From contig NZ_CP083387.1 in assembly GCF_020042345.1 (NCBI RefSeq), forward strand, positions 1,798,001 through 1,862,000: a stretch of 64,000 nucleotides of DNA, given 5' to 3'. This document shows positions 27,131-37,456 of this stretch, in pieces. How positions within the stretch are numbered: the first letter of the stretch is position 1; each line of letters starts with the position of its first letter. The stretch comes from Arachidicoccus terrestris (GTDB lineage Bacteria; Bacteroidota; Bacteroidia; Chitinophagales; Chitinophagaceae). The position numbers and the translations under genes are program-made. The notes below the pieces were generated by a model, which saw only the letters and a program-made list of their open reading frames with translations, had not been told where the DNA came from and searched no databases.

Positions 27131-27796
27131 CTATGCTTCGATCCTGCCATCCAGTAAATTAATGATCCGATTGCCATAGGCTGCATTCTTTTCCGAATGT
27201 GTCACCTGAATGATCGTTACGCCGTCTTCTTTATTCAACTGTGTAAAAATATCCATGATCTCCTCTCCTTGTTTAGAATTCAGGTTCCCAGTGGGTTCAT
27301 CCGCCAAAATCAGATCAGGTTTCGCTACCAGTGCACGGGCTATACCCACCAGCTGTTGCTGTCCGCCAGATAATTGAGCTGGAAACAGGTCCTTTTTGCC
27401 GACAATCTGGAAACGGTCTAACATGTCGGCGACAATGGCTTTGCGTTGTGAAGCTTTAATATCCTGATACAAAAGTGGTGTTTCTATATTTTCATAAACG
27501 GTCAGCTCATCAATCAAATGATAAGCCTGAAATACAAAACCGATATGATTTTTGTGTAATGCGCTTTTAGCTTTCTCTTTGAGTTTACCAACGTCCTCGC
27601 CCATAAACAAATATTCTCCCTCGTTCCAGTCATCCAACATGCCCATCACGTTGAGCAAAGTGGACTTACCGGATCCGGAAGGTCCCATTATCGAAACAAA
27701 GGCGCCTTTTTCGATTTCAAGATTGATATCTTTTAATAGGAAGGTTTGCAAGCTTCCTGTTTTAACCCATTTACTTATATGAGATAATTGAATCAT
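27131..27796 (-). CDS. MacB/LolD-type ABC transporter ATPase
   Basis: The 221-residue ATPase has Walker A GPSGSGKST, Q-loop region [18 protein letters not shown], Walker [12 protein letters not shown] and H-loop VTHSEKNA. The signature motif reads LSGGQQQLVGIARA, with leucine where arginine is almost invariable and glycine for alanine. It belongs to the MacB/LolD/FtsE group that powers FtsX-type permeases. It is the last gene of the long export operon and probably energises the permease just upstream (27864), 67 bases away. Membrane-associated in the cytoplasm. Confidence 0.93.
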   Translation of the reverse strand: MIQLSHISKWVKTGSLQTFLLKDINLEIEKGAFVSIMGPSGSGKSTLLNVMGMLDDWNEGEYLFMGEDVGKLKEKAKSALHKNHIGFVFQAYHLIDELTVYENIETPLLYQDIKASQRKAIVADMLDRFQIVGKKDLFPAQLSGGQQQLVGIARALVAKPDLILADEPTGNLNSKQGEEIMDIFTQLNKEDGVTIIQVTHSEKNAAYGNRIINLLDGRIEA

Positions 27797-27863
27797 AATT
27801 AGGTTCTTTTTTATGAACGTGAATATAATACATTGTTGCTGAATACTTTAATAAAGCGCCGGC

Positions 27864-30254
27864 TTATTCAGTTTTGATACTTTTCAAAGGATTGCTCCTG
27901 GCTGCCTTGACAGACTGATAGGATACTGTAATAAACGCAATCAACAAACCGGCAATAGCAGCAAGTGCCACCACCACCCAGGAAATCCTGATGCGATATT
28001 CAAAGTGGACCAGCCACTTCTGCATCATATAAATCGCCAGGGGAATACCGATAATGATAGCAAGCACCACCAATTTTAAAAAGTCAATGCTGAGCATGCT
28101 TCCGATCGAGAAATTACTGGCTCCCAATACTTTTCTGATACCTATTTCTTTTGTCTTTTGTTCAGCCATAAAAGCAGATAAGCCAAACAAGCCCAAACAG
28201 GAAACAAAGATCGCCAGCGTAGAAAACAGCAATACGGTCTTCTGAACGACCTTCTCAGTATTATATAGTGAAGCCAAATGGGCATCTAAAAAAGCATAGT
28301 CAAAAGCCGCCGAAGGGACATTTTCTGTAAATGCCGCCTTGATCCTATCCATTGTCGCCATTAACTGGTCTGTACTGACCTTAACGATCATTGCATTCTT
28401 TGACTCCGGAGCGTCATTTGTGGCATAATACACATAAGGCTCAATCGGGCGCTTTAATGACATGTAATTAAAATCACCTACAACACCAACGATATAGGCA
28501 TTATCTCCCAGTTCCACATTCACCTTCTTACCGATCGCTTCCTGCGGCGTCCAACCTAAATAATCAACGACCTTTTTATTGGCCAGTACATATACCGTGG
28601 AATCTGTTGCACTCAGATGGTCAGGTAGGGTTTTTCCCGCCAACAACTGAAGCCCCAGGGCGGGTACCACGTTTGCATCTGCATAACAAGTATACAAAGA
28701 GGGGCCAGACTTCTCATCGGCTTTCCTAAGTGACCGCAGGCTGGCTGAGAAGCCGGGGGGCGATTGTAATTCGGTAACCTCCTGTACAGCCGGTATTTCC
28801 TTTAAGGAATTGGTGAGGCTTTCCAGGCTTTGCTTATCACGTATGCCACTAATATTAATCATGGCTAAACCGCTGGGATTAAACCCCAGATTCTTATTAC
28901 TGATAAACATCATCTGTTGATAGATGATCACAACAGCAATTATGAGTATAATTGAACAGCTGAACTGTACAACTACCAAAGATTTCCGCAGGAATCTGTC
29001 CATTCCGCCAACTGCAAACCGCTTCTGCATCAGTTGCAAGGCAGAGCTCCTGGACAATAGCATTGCCGGATAACTGCCTGCCAATACTGTCACGATCAGC
29101 CAGATCACCCCCAAAAACAGAAACGTCCTTCGGGAAAGCAGCTCAGTAATATGCAAATGACTATCGCTTATTGCATTAAATAAAAATAGGCTGCCAAAGG
29201 ACAAGGCGAATCCAACAATAACCGCCAACAGAACAGTGAGAGCGGTATCTGCATAAAACCGGCCAATCATTTGATATCTTGTCGCGCCTAATGTTTTATT
29301 AATACCCACCTCTCTGGCTCTTTTTTCAGACTTCGCCGTCGCGAGGTTCATATAATTAATACAGGCAATCACGACTATCAATAAACCCAGAAGGGAAAGC
29401 TGGCGGACCGTCTTTATATCGCCGACTCTGCTAATATAGGTATCCGAAATATGAGCAGAATGCAGATGGACATCAGACAAAGGCTGGAGGGCCAAATCAA
29501 ACCACCTGTCGTCTTCCGTCTTTACATACTTTTTTATAAGTTCCGGTAGTTTCTTACTAACGGCACCTGCATCCGCCCCCTTTCTGAGCAAACAAAAAGT
29601 TTCATAGCTGGCATTGCTCCAGTAGATGCTTTTACTGAGTCGGTTAGATTTAAAGTTAGCGATCAAAGCCGGATCGATGCTGCTGTTATCGGGTAGATCT
29701 TTGTATACAGCACTCACGACTAATTGAGTTTTGTTATCTACCAAAATCGGCTGGCCAATAGGGTTCTTATTTCCAAATAACCGTTTAGCCTCCGACTCAT
29801 TAATGGCCACTGAATTGTTATCATTCAACGGACTGCGTCCATCACCGGCAATAAACTCAAAATCAAATATTTTAAACAACTCCGGATCAGACCAATACAA
29901 TAGACCCTCCTTGTAATTTTGCTCTCCCACCCGCAAACTGGCAGGCGTTCCAAAACCATTCTTCAACATTCTGGCAGCATAGCTAACTTCCGGGATATCC
30001 CTCATTAATGCCGGCGCAACAGCATTTGGAACATGGGCCCAGGTTGCGGGATCGTCATCATGCGTTATCAGGTTAACTCTATAGATTTGATCCTTTTTAG
30101 AAAAAAAGTTATCGAAGCTATACTGTTTGCAGACAAACAAAAACAGGGGTATACAAATAGCAATCGCAATAGACAGCCCCATTAAATTCAGGAAGCTAAA
30201 CAACTTACTTGATGAAAAGTTGCGCCAGGCCATTTTTAAATAATATCGAATCAT
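27864..30254 (-). CDS. FtsX/MacB-type ABC permease 1
   Basis: A 796-residue permease with two repeats, each a MacB periplasmic core domain plus an FtsX domain. A membrane anchor (FLNLMGLSIAIAICIPLFLF) begins the protein. Cytoplasmic coupling motifs are AREVGINKTLGAT in the middle and TKEIGIRKVLGAS near the C-terminus, and the chain ends SNPLKSIKTE. MacB-like systems use ATP to drive export from the periplasm by mechanotransmission rather than moving substrate through their own membrane domain. This copy is clearly more diverged from the three tandem permeases upstream (30276-37417) than those are from each other. Confidence 0.92.
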   Translation of the reverse strand: MIRYYLKMAWRNFSSSKLFSFLNLMGLSIAIAICIPLFLFVCKQYSFDNFFSKKDQIYRVNLITHDDDPATWAHVPNAVAPALMRDIPEVSYAARMLKNGFGTPASLRVGEQNYKEGLLYWSDPELFKIFDFEFIAGDGRSPLNDNNSVAINESEAKRLFGNKNPIGQPILVDNKTQLVVSAVYKDLPDNSSIDPALIANFKSNRLSKSIYWSNASYETFCLLRKGADAGAVSKKLPELIKKYVKTEDDRWFDLALQPLSDVHLHSAHISDTYISRVGDIKTVRQLSLLGLLIVVIACINYMNLATAKSEKRAREVGINKTLGATRYQMIGRFYADTALTVLLAVIVGFALSFGSLFLFNAISDSHLHITELLSRRTFLFLGVIWLIVTVLAGSYPAMLLSRSSALQLMQKRFAVGGMDRFLRKSLVVVQFSCSIILIIAVVIIYQQMMFISNKNLGFNPSGLAMINISGIRDKQSLESLTNSLKEIPAVQEVTELQSPPGFSASLRSLRKADEKSGPSLYTCYADANVVPALGLQLLAGKTLPDHLSATDSTVYVLANKKVVDYLGWTPQEAIGKKVNVELGDNAYIVGVVGDFNYMSLKRPIEPYVYYATNDAPESKNAMIVKVSTDQLMATMDRIKAAFTENVPSAAFDYAFLDAHLASLYNTEKVVQKTVLLFSTLAIFVSCLGLFGLSAFMAEQKTKEIGIRKVLGASNFSIGSMLSIDFLKLVVLAIIIGIPLAIYMMQKWLVHFEYRIRISWVVVALAAIAGLLIAFITVSYQSVKAARSNPLKSIKTE

Positions 30255-30275
30255 AAAACCCTCCTTTTTTTAAAA

Positions 30276-32642
30276 TTACTCCGTTTTAAGACTTTGGACC
30301 GGATTCACATGTGACGCCTTCCATGCCTGATATGAAATAGTACAAGTGGCAATCGCCGACGATAAAATAAATGCATAAACAAACCACCAAACAGAAATCT
30401 CAACGCGATAGTCCATATCAGAAAGCCATGTATGCATCACCCACAGCGCAACCGGTGTGGAAACAAGAAATGATACAAAGAGAAGATGCATAAACCCTTT
30501 GGATAACAATATGGCGATACGCCTCCCTGAAGCACCAAGGACCTTTCGGATTCCGATCTCCTTCATTCTTGTTTCCTTCATATAGGACATCAGGCCGAAG
30601 AGCCCTAAACAAGAAATAAATATCGCCATCCCCGCAGCAACAACAGAAATCTGCCTATATCTTTCAGATTCTCTGAACTTAGACTGATAACTTTTGTCAA
30701 CAAAATCATACATAAAGGGTGCCCCTGGATTGTACCGGGCAAAAATCTCTTTTATAGTTGTCAGATTTTCTGAGGTGGAACGACCAGGATTGAGCCGGTA
30801 GTGCATAACATCAAACCATGACCTGGGGCCTTCGATAATCATCGGTTTAATCCTTTCAAACGGCTTATCAATAATAAAATCCTCAATGATGCCTACAACG
30901 TGCCAGTCCACATCATTATCACGTACAATTGCCCCGACAGGATCTTTCAGTTTCATACGCCTGGCTGCAGAAGCGGTCAGCACCATGGCTGTGCTATCAG
31001 AGCGAAACTTATTAACATCAATATCCCTGCCTTCCAGCAGATGCATTCCCAGTGTTTTAACCATGTCTGCATCTGTGCTGAACCTGATAAACTGAATCTT
31101 CTTATCGCCTGGTGTCGCCCCTGGCCAACTGATACCCCAGCCATTGCTTTGTGACTCTGTTACAGGAGACATATTCTTTGTAACCGACAGAACGGCCCCG
31201 CTTTGCAGAAGCGCATTTTTAAGTGGCAGATAGTTTTTCTCCAGGTCACCTGTCAACCAGGAATACAGCAACCCTCCATTGTTATAACCGATGTCTCTGT
31301 TTCTGACATAATCAATGTTTTTTATGAGCATGATTGTCCCCAGCATCAGGACGATAGATACGGTAAATTGCAGGATTACCAAAACTGACCTGATATTGAG
31401 CTTACGATATATTCTTTTAAACTTTCCATTCAATACCATAATCGGTTTGAAAGAGGACAAATAAAATGCGGGATAACATCCGGCGATTGCTCCGGTAGCT
31501 AAAACAAAGATCAGTGACACCACGACCAACCTGCCGCTGAATGCCAAACTAAGCTGCACGCCGACCAGATGATTAAAGAATGGCAGCACCAGTTCAACCA
31601 GTCCAATTGCCAACACAAATGAAATGAATGCCAGCAATAAGCTTTCTATAAAAAACTGCGAGACCAAACGTTTTTTTGTGGCACCGATAGCCTTTTTTAC
31701 CCCCACTTCCTTTGCTCTGTGTTCACTCTGCGCCGTACTAAGGTTCATAAAATTAATACAAGCGATCAATACCAAAAAAACGCCGATCAAGATAACGGAC
31801 TTTACAAGAACGATCCGGCCAGTAACAAACTCACCATTCTCATCTTTATCATACAGAAAGTTCCGGCTCAGAGGTTCAGCCAATAGTTGGTAGGTTATAT
31901 TGGCATTATCAGAATGAGCTCTGATAATATCCTTTATTTTATCATTAAAAACGGCAAGTTGTGTACCTTTTTCGATTTTTACAAAGGTTTGTACATTATT
32001 ATTAAACCAATTCTTGTCAACAGCATTAATTTTCTTTGCGTAAGCCCAGCTTAAAAGATAATTACAATTAAACATCGTATTTGTTGGGAAATCCTTAAGA
32101 ACCCCTGTTACCTTCACATAATTTACACTATCGATCTTAATTGATCTCCCCAGGGCCTCTTGTTTACCAAATAGTGCTGTAGCAAATTTTTCTGTCAGAA
32201 CAATGCCATTTCCTTTCTTCCAGTCCTCATTAATGCCGCCCTCTCTAAAAGGAAAATCAAACATTTTAAAAAATCCCGGATCCGCAAAACTTCCGTTATG
32301 GCCTTCAATAATCTTATTTCCATATGTCAACAGAAAGTCCCATTCACTATCATAACGTGTCATTTGTTCAACGCCCGGCATCTCGTCAACCAAAGTAGGA
32401 CCCAGGATCTTTGGCGTCCATTTCCAGGAGCGCATTTCGCCGCTGATAGTCCCTTTACACCTTAAAACAAATAACCGGTCTTCGTCCGGGTGGAATCTGT
32501 CATAACTGAGCATATTGTGTGCCCACAGACCTATTAGTATGGCTCCCGCCATACCAATAGCCAGCCCCAATACATTCAGGCCAGAAAATAACCGGTTTCT
32601 TTTTAAACTTCTAAAAGCTGTATTAAAATAAAATTTCAACAT
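30276..32642 (-). CDS. FtsX/MacB-type ABC permease 2
   Basis: A 788-residue permease of the same duplicated layout. The N-terminal membrane segment is FSGLNVLGLAIGMAGAILIG; coupling motifs are AKEVGVKKAIGAT and MKEIGIRKVLGAS; the end is NPVQSLKTE. The periplasmic part shares SKNMSPVTESQSNGWGISWPG-type segments with the next two genes, showing tandem duplication. It lies 20 bases after permease 3. It should pair with one of the two operon ATPases, but which one cannot be told from sequence. Confidence 0.92.
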   Translation of the reverse strand: MLKFYFNTAFRSLKRNRLFSGLNVLGLAIGMAGAILIGLWAHNMLSYDRFHPDEDRLFVLRCKGTISGEMRSWKWTPKILGPTLVDEMPGVEQMTRYDSEWDFLLTYGNKIIEGHNGSFADPGFFKMFDFPFREGGINEDWKKGNGIVLTEKFATALFGKQEALGRSIKIDSVNYVKVTGVLKDFPTNTMFNCNYLLSWAYAKKINAVDKNWFNNNVQTFVKIEKGTQLAVFNDKIKDIIRAHSDNANITYQLLAEPLSRNFLYDKDENGEFVTGRIVLVKSVILIGVFLVLIACINFMNLSTAQSEHRAKEVGVKKAIGATKKRLVSQFFIESLLLAFISFVLAIGLVELVLPFFNHLVGVQLSLAFSGRLVVVSLIFVLATGAIAGCYPAFYLSSFKPIMVLNGKFKRIYRKLNIRSVLVILQFTVSIVLMLGTIMLIKNIDYVRNRDIGYNNGGLLYSWLTGDLEKNYLPLKNALLQSGAVLSVTKNMSPVTESQSNGWGISWPGATPGDKKIQFIRFSTDADMVKTLGMHLLEGRDIDVNKFRSDSTAMVLTASAARRMKLKDPVGAIVRDNDVDWHVVGIIEDFIIDKPFERIKPMIIEGPRSWFDVMHYRLNPGRSTSENLTTIKEIFARYNPGAPFMYDFVDKSYQSKFRESERYRQISVVAAGMAIFISCLGLFGLMSYMKETRMKEIGIRKVLGASGRRIAILLSKGFMHLLFVSFLVSTPVALWVMHTWLSDMDYRVEISVWWFVYAFILSSAIATCTISYQAWKASHVNPVQSLKTE

Positions 32643-32662
32643 AACTAAACCATTTTCTTCAG

Positions 32663-35023
32663 CTACTCCGTTTTAAGACTTTGGACAGGATTGGCTCTGG
32701 CCGCTTTTAGTGCCTGGAAACTAACTGTCAAAAATCCGATAAGAATGGCGATCAATACGGTCACCACAAACCACCACCACTGGATGCCAATACTATACAC
32801 TGAACTCGAAAGCCATTTGTCCATGATCAACAAGGCGATAGGTATAGCAATAACGAAAGATATCAAAATCAGCCGTACAAACCCTTTAGAAAGTAAACCT
32901 ATAATCGCCGCTACACTCGCACCCAGAACTTTCCGCACACCAATCTCTTTGGTCCTGGTTTCAGCCATATAGGTTATCAGCCCGAATAAGCCCAGACAAG
33001 AAATAAAAATGGTAAGTCCCGCAAATAGCAAAGACAGCTGACCAAACTTCTTATTCTCTTTAAATTTCTCAGCATAAGTATTATCCACAAAATGGTAGAC
33101 AAAAGGATAATCCGGGTTAAACTGATTAAAAATCCCCTTGATGGCCGCCAGGTTCGCCTCCACCGGCCGGTTAGGGTTTAAACGATAATGAATGGTCTGC
33201 AAATAGGCCGCTGGCCCAAGAATAATCATCGGTGCTACTTTATCAAAGGGCTGTTCAATAATAAAATCCTGAATAACGCCTACCACATGCCAGGTTACGT
33301 CATTGCGCCGGATAACAGCACCGATCGGATCTTTAAGGCGCATTGTTCTGACTGAGGTCTCTGTGAGCATGGCAGCCGTACTGTCAGCCGGGTACTTATA
33401 TACGTCAATATCCCTTCCTTCTAAAAGGTGCATTCCTAAAGTACCTACCATATCTGCATTCGTTCCGTACCGGATAAAGTCAATCTTCTTGTCCTGTTCA
33501 GTAGAACCGGGCCAGCTAAAACCCCACGAGTCTGTATAACGCTGGGTCACAGGCGACATATTCTTAGAAACCGAGGTAACGGCCCCGCTTTTTAACAACG
33601 CATTGCGCAACGGCTCATAGTTTTTATTTAAATGACCCTCCAGATTTGTATACAACAGGCCATTTCTATCATATCCGGAATCCCTATTCTGCACGTATCC
33701 CGTATCCTGGGTGATCATGATTGTTGTCAAAATCAAAATAATAGCCACCGTAAACTGCAACACGACCAAAACTGAGCGGGCACTCACTTTACGTCCTATC
33801 CTTCCAAGTGTTCCTTTCAGCACTTTAATGGGTGCAAATGATGAAAGATAAAAAGCGGGATAACTTCCGGCAATTAATCCTGTCAGGATCATAACAGCCA
33901 CTGCGATGATCCAGCCGCCAATTCCAAAATGCCAGCTAAGTTTTGTCTCCACCAGGTTACCAAAGGCAGGCAAGAGCAACTTTACAATACCAACAGCAAT
34001 AATAAAGGCAAAAAACGCCAACAGAACACTCTCCACCAGAAATTGCACAATCAGCCTCGTGCGCGTAGCACCGATAACCTTTCGGACACCCACTTCTCTG
34101 GCCCTGCGTTCACTTTGCGCCGTGCTTAAATTCATAAAATTGATACAGGCGATCAATAATAGTAAAATGCCAATAACAGTCAGACACCTGACAATCACAA
34201 TCCTGCCCGAAGCATACTGCCCGTTTTCCTCCTGATTATACAAATAATCCTCTTTTAGCGGAACAGCAAAGATGGTTGTCTTTATTTTCCGGTTATGGAG
34301 ACGTGTGAAGCCTTCTATCTTTTTATTAAAGGCCGTCAGATCAGTTCCTTCATTGAGCTTTATATACGTATTAACTGAATTGTTCTCCCAGTTACTGTCC
34401 AGTTGTCCTTGCCGGTCCGCATACTGCCAGCTCAGAAAAAAGTCTGCCTTAAATTTTGTATTCTTTGGCATGTCCCTTAAGACACCCGCTACCTTAAAAT
34501 AACTAGTCGTATCCAGTCGCAAAGTTTTTCCGACTGCATTCTCATTACCAAACATGGCTTTTGCAAAAGATGCGGAAATAATAATACCGCTACCTGACTT
34601 CCAGTCATCGTTTACCGCCCCGCTTAACATGGGGAAACTAAACATGGAAAAAAAGCCAGGATCTACATAGCCCCCCTTATCGGTCTGGATTCTATGTTCC
34701 CCAACTGAAAATAAATAGGAATAGCCAATATCTACCCTGGTAAAGGCCTGAATTTCGGGCATGGCCTCTTTGATGCTGGGACCAAGGATTGTTGGCGTTG
34801 TCTTCCATGCATGTAGTTCACCATTAAAGTGATCCAGGTTGCTGATGACATATAACTGGTCTTCATCTTTGTGAAAGCGGTCATAGCTCAGCATATATTG
34901 GAGCAAAATAGCGATTAAAATAGCACCCGCCATGCCGACCGCCAGCCCGAATACATTCAGACCGGAAAACAGTTTATTTCTTTGAAGGCTCCGAATAGCC
35001 GTTTTAAGATACATCCTAAGCAT
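32663..35023 (-). CDS. FtsX/MacB-type ABC permease 3
   Basis: A 786-residue permease very similar to the one at 35057. Shared stretches include FSGLNVFGLAVGMAGAILIA, AREVGVRKVIGATRTRL, FISCLGLFGLITYMAETRT and the ending NPVQSLKTE. The central periplasmic loop has SWGFSWPGSTEQDKK where the neighbour has GWGMTWPGSTEDDQK. The spacers on both sides are short (20 and 33 bases), so it is made from the same transcript. It looks like the product of a recent tandem duplication with divergence mainly in the periplasmic domain. Confidence 0.92.
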   Translation of the reverse strand: MLRMYLKTAIRSLQRNKLFSGLNVFGLAVGMAGAILIAILLQYMLSYDRFHKDEDQLYVISNLDHFNGELHAWKTTPTILGPSIKEAMPEIQAFTRVDIGYSYLFSVGEHRIQTDKGGYVDPGFFSMFSFPMLSGAVNDDWKSGSGIIISASFAKAMFGNENAVGKTLRLDTTSYFKVAGVLRDMPKNTKFKADFFLSWQYADRQGQLDSNWENNSVNTYIKLNEGTDLTAFNKKIEGFTRLHNRKIKTTIFAVPLKEDYLYNQEENGQYASGRIVIVRCLTVIGILLLLIACINFMNLSTAQSERRAREVGVRKVIGATRTRLIVQFLVESVLLAFFAFIIAVGIVKLLLPAFGNLVETKLSWHFGIGGWIIAVAVMILTGLIAGSYPAFYLSSFAPIKVLKGTLGRIGRKVSARSVLVVLQFTVAIILILTTIMITQDTGYVQNRDSGYDRNGLLYTNLEGHLNKNYEPLRNALLKSGAVTSVSKNMSPVTQRYTDSWGFSWPGSTEQDKKIDFIRYGTNADMVGTLGMHLLEGRDIDVYKYPADSTAAMLTETSVRTMRLKDPIGAVIRRNDVTWHVVGVIQDFIIEQPFDKVAPMIILGPAAYLQTIHYRLNPNRPVEANLAAIKGIFNQFNPDYPFVYHFVDNTYAEKFKENKKFGQLSLLFAGLTIFISCLGLFGLITYMAETRTKEIGVRKVLGASVAAIIGLLSKGFVRLILISFVIAIPIALLIMDKWLSSSVYSIGIQWWWFVVTVLIAILIGFLTVSFQALKAARANPVQSLKTE

Positions 35024-35056
35024 AACGAATACTATTTTAATTCATCAGGTTATTTA

Positions 35057-37417
35057 TCATTCCGTTTTCAAACTCTGTACAGGATTCGCCTTTGCGGCTT
35101 TCAATGCCTGAAAGCTTACCGTCAAAAACGCAATCATAATCGCAACAATAATCGTGATAACGAACCACCACCATTGAATGCCTATACTATAGACCGAACC
35201 GGACAGCCACCTGTTCATAATGTAATAGGCGATTGGCACCGCGATAACGAATGAAATAATGATTAACCTGACAAATCCCTTCGATAGCAGCCCAATGATG
35301 CCCGTCACAGACGCCCCAAGTACTTTACGAACACCTATTTCTTTAGTTCTGGTCTCCGCCATATAAGTGATCAGACCAAATAACCCGAGACAGGAAATAA
35401 AGATCGTTAGTCCCGCAAATAACAGCGACAGCTGGCCAAACTTTTGATATTCCTTAAACTTATCGGCATAGGTATCATCCGCAAAATGATAGTCAAATGT
35501 GTAATCAGGATTGAACTGGTCGAATATCTTTTTGATGGCCGACAGGTTCTCCTCTACCGGATGTGCCGGATTTAAGCGGTAATGGATGGTGGAATAGAAG
35601 GACAATGGGCCTTCGATCACCATGGGCTCAATCTTATCAAAGGGTTGCTCAATAATAAAATCGCTGATCACACCTACTACAGTCCATTGCCGCCCGTTGT
35701 CACCGACGAGTGCGCCGATCGGCTGTTTTAATCGCATGGTTTTAACGGCTGATTCAGTTAAGATCATTGCTGTGCTGTCAGCGGGATATTTATAGACATC
35801 AATATCTCGTCCCTTTATCAGTCGCATCCTCATGGTTTTAACCATATCTGCGTCCGTGCCAAAGCGAACAAAATCAGTCTTCTGATCATCTTCGGTGGAT
35901 CCTGGCCAGGTCATCCCCCAGCCATCACTAAATCTTTGGGTAATGGGAGACATATTTCTTGAAACAGAGGTAACCGCGCCGCTTTTTAATAAAGCATTGC
36001 GTAAAGGGACATAATTTTTGTCAAGATGCCCCCGAATAGATGTAAATACCAAGCCATCCTGATCATAGCCAGTATCCCTGTTTTGTACATACCGGGTATC
36101 CGCGGTGATCATGATCGTTGTTAAAATCAAAATAATGGCCACCGTAAACTGCAGCACGACCAAAACGGATCTCGGATTGAAACGGCCGCGCCCCCTGTTA
36201 AATGTGCCTTTCAATACCTTTACCGGCATAAAAGAAGACAAATAGAACGCAGGATAACTTCCGGCAATAAGACCGGTAATGACCATGACAGCGACCGCAA
36301 TCAGCCAGCCAGCCCAGCCAAACTGCCATGTCAGTTTCGCTTCGACAAGGTTGCTAAATGCAGGCAGTAATAAAAGGACAATGCCAATGGCAATTACAAA
36401 GGCAAATAAAGAAAGCAGCACGCTCTCTACCAAAAACTGCAGCACAAGCCGTGTCCTTGTCGCCCCGATTACCTTCTTTACCCCTACTTCTCTGGCCCTG
36501 CGTTCACTTTGGGCAGTGCTGAGGTTCATAAAATTAATACAGGCAATCAGTAACAGTAAGATACCGATAACCGCAAGGCATCGCACCACCACGATCCTGC
36601 CAGTTACATACTGGCCATTTTCATCCTTATTATATAAATAGTCCCGGCTTAAGGGCTCGGCAAATATCTGCGTTGTAATATTTTCTCTATGCTCATGAGG
36701 GAAATTTCTGATCTTGTCATTAAATGCTGTCAGGTTGACGCCTTTTGACAGCTTAATATAGGTATGCACCGAATTATTGCCCCAGCTGCTATCGACCCGG
36801 CCCAGCTGACGTGCGTATTCCCAGCTTAAAAAATAGTCAGATTTAAAGCCCGTGTTGGTCGGCATATCCTCCATAACGCCGGATACTTTTACATAACTGG
36901 ACGTATCGAGTTTTATTGACTTGCCCACGGCATCCTTTGTACCGAACAGTGCCTTGGCCAGGCCGGCGGAAACAATAATTCCCTTACCGGCATCCCAATC
37001 CTTGTTGGGTCCGCCACTTTCCATCGGAAAACTGAACATTTTAAAAAAATCAGGATCAACATAGGAACCTTGATTATTCTGGATCCTCTGATTACCCACC
37101 GTAAACAAGAAAGAATTGTTGTCATCAAATCTGGTCCAGGCTTCAACTTCAGGAAGCTCCCCTTTTAACGTCGAACCCAATACTTTTGGCGTCCATTTCC
37201 AGGCCTTTAATTCTCCGCTGTAGTGATCCCGGTTGCTGATCACAAACAACTGATCTTCGTCCTTATAAAACCGGTCATAACTCATCATATGCTGGAGCAG
37301 GATCGCAATTAAGATCGCCCCTGCCATACCTATGGCCAGACCGAATATGTTCAGGCCGGAAAACAACTTATTTTTTTTCAGACTACGCCAGGCAGTCTTC
37401 AGATAATTTTTTAACAT
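35057..37417 (-). CDS. FtsX/MacB-type ABC permease 4
   Basis: A 786-residue permease, third member of the tandem trio. Motifs: FSGLNIFGLAIGMAGAILIA at the N-terminus, AREVGVKKVIGATRTRL, TKEIGVRKVLGASVTG and the ending NPVQSLKTE. It follows the ATPase at 37457 by 39 bases and is its closest permease, so this is the most natural ATPase-permease pair. The N-terminal periplasmic region has MMSYDRFYKDEDQLFVISN, equivalent to LSYDRFHKDEDQLYVISN in permease 3. Confidence 0.92.
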   Translation of the reverse strand: MLKNYLKTAWRSLKKNKLFSGLNIFGLAIGMAGAILIAILLQHMMSYDRFYKDEDQLFVISNRDHYSGELKAWKWTPKVLGSTLKGELPEVEAWTRFDDNNSFLFTVGNQRIQNNQGSYVDPDFFKMFSFPMESGGPNKDWDAGKGIIVSAGLAKALFGTKDAVGKSIKLDTSSYVKVSGVMEDMPTNTGFKSDYFLSWEYARQLGRVDSSWGNNSVHTYIKLSKGVNLTAFNDKIRNFPHEHRENITTQIFAEPLSRDYLYNKDENGQYVTGRIVVVRCLAVIGILLLLIACINFMNLSTAQSERRAREVGVKKVIGATRTRLVLQFLVESVLLSLFAFVIAIGIVLLLLPAFSNLVEAKLTWQFGWAGWLIAVAVMVITGLIAGSYPAFYLSSFMPVKVLKGTFNRGRGRFNPRSVLVVLQFTVAIILILTTIMITADTRYVQNRDTGYDQDGLVFTSIRGHLDKNYVPLRNALLKSGAVTSVSRNMSPITQRFSDGWGMTWPGSTEDDQKTDFVRFGTDADMVKTMRMRLIKGRDIDVYKYPADSTAMILTESAVKTMRLKQPIGALVGDNGRQWTVVGVISDFIIEQPFDKIEPMVIEGPLSFYSTIHYRLNPAHPVEENLSAIKKIFDQFNPDYTFDYHFADDTYADKFKEYQKFGQLSLLFAGLTIFISCLGLFGLITYMAETRTKEIGVRKVLGASVTGIIGLLSKGFVRLIIISFVIAVPIAYYIMNRWLSGSVYSIGIQWWWFVITIIVAIMIAFLTVSFQALKAAKANPVQSLKTE

Positions 37418-37456
37418 CTTTGTCTGTATTAATCAGCCCATAAAAAAAGGTACCGG

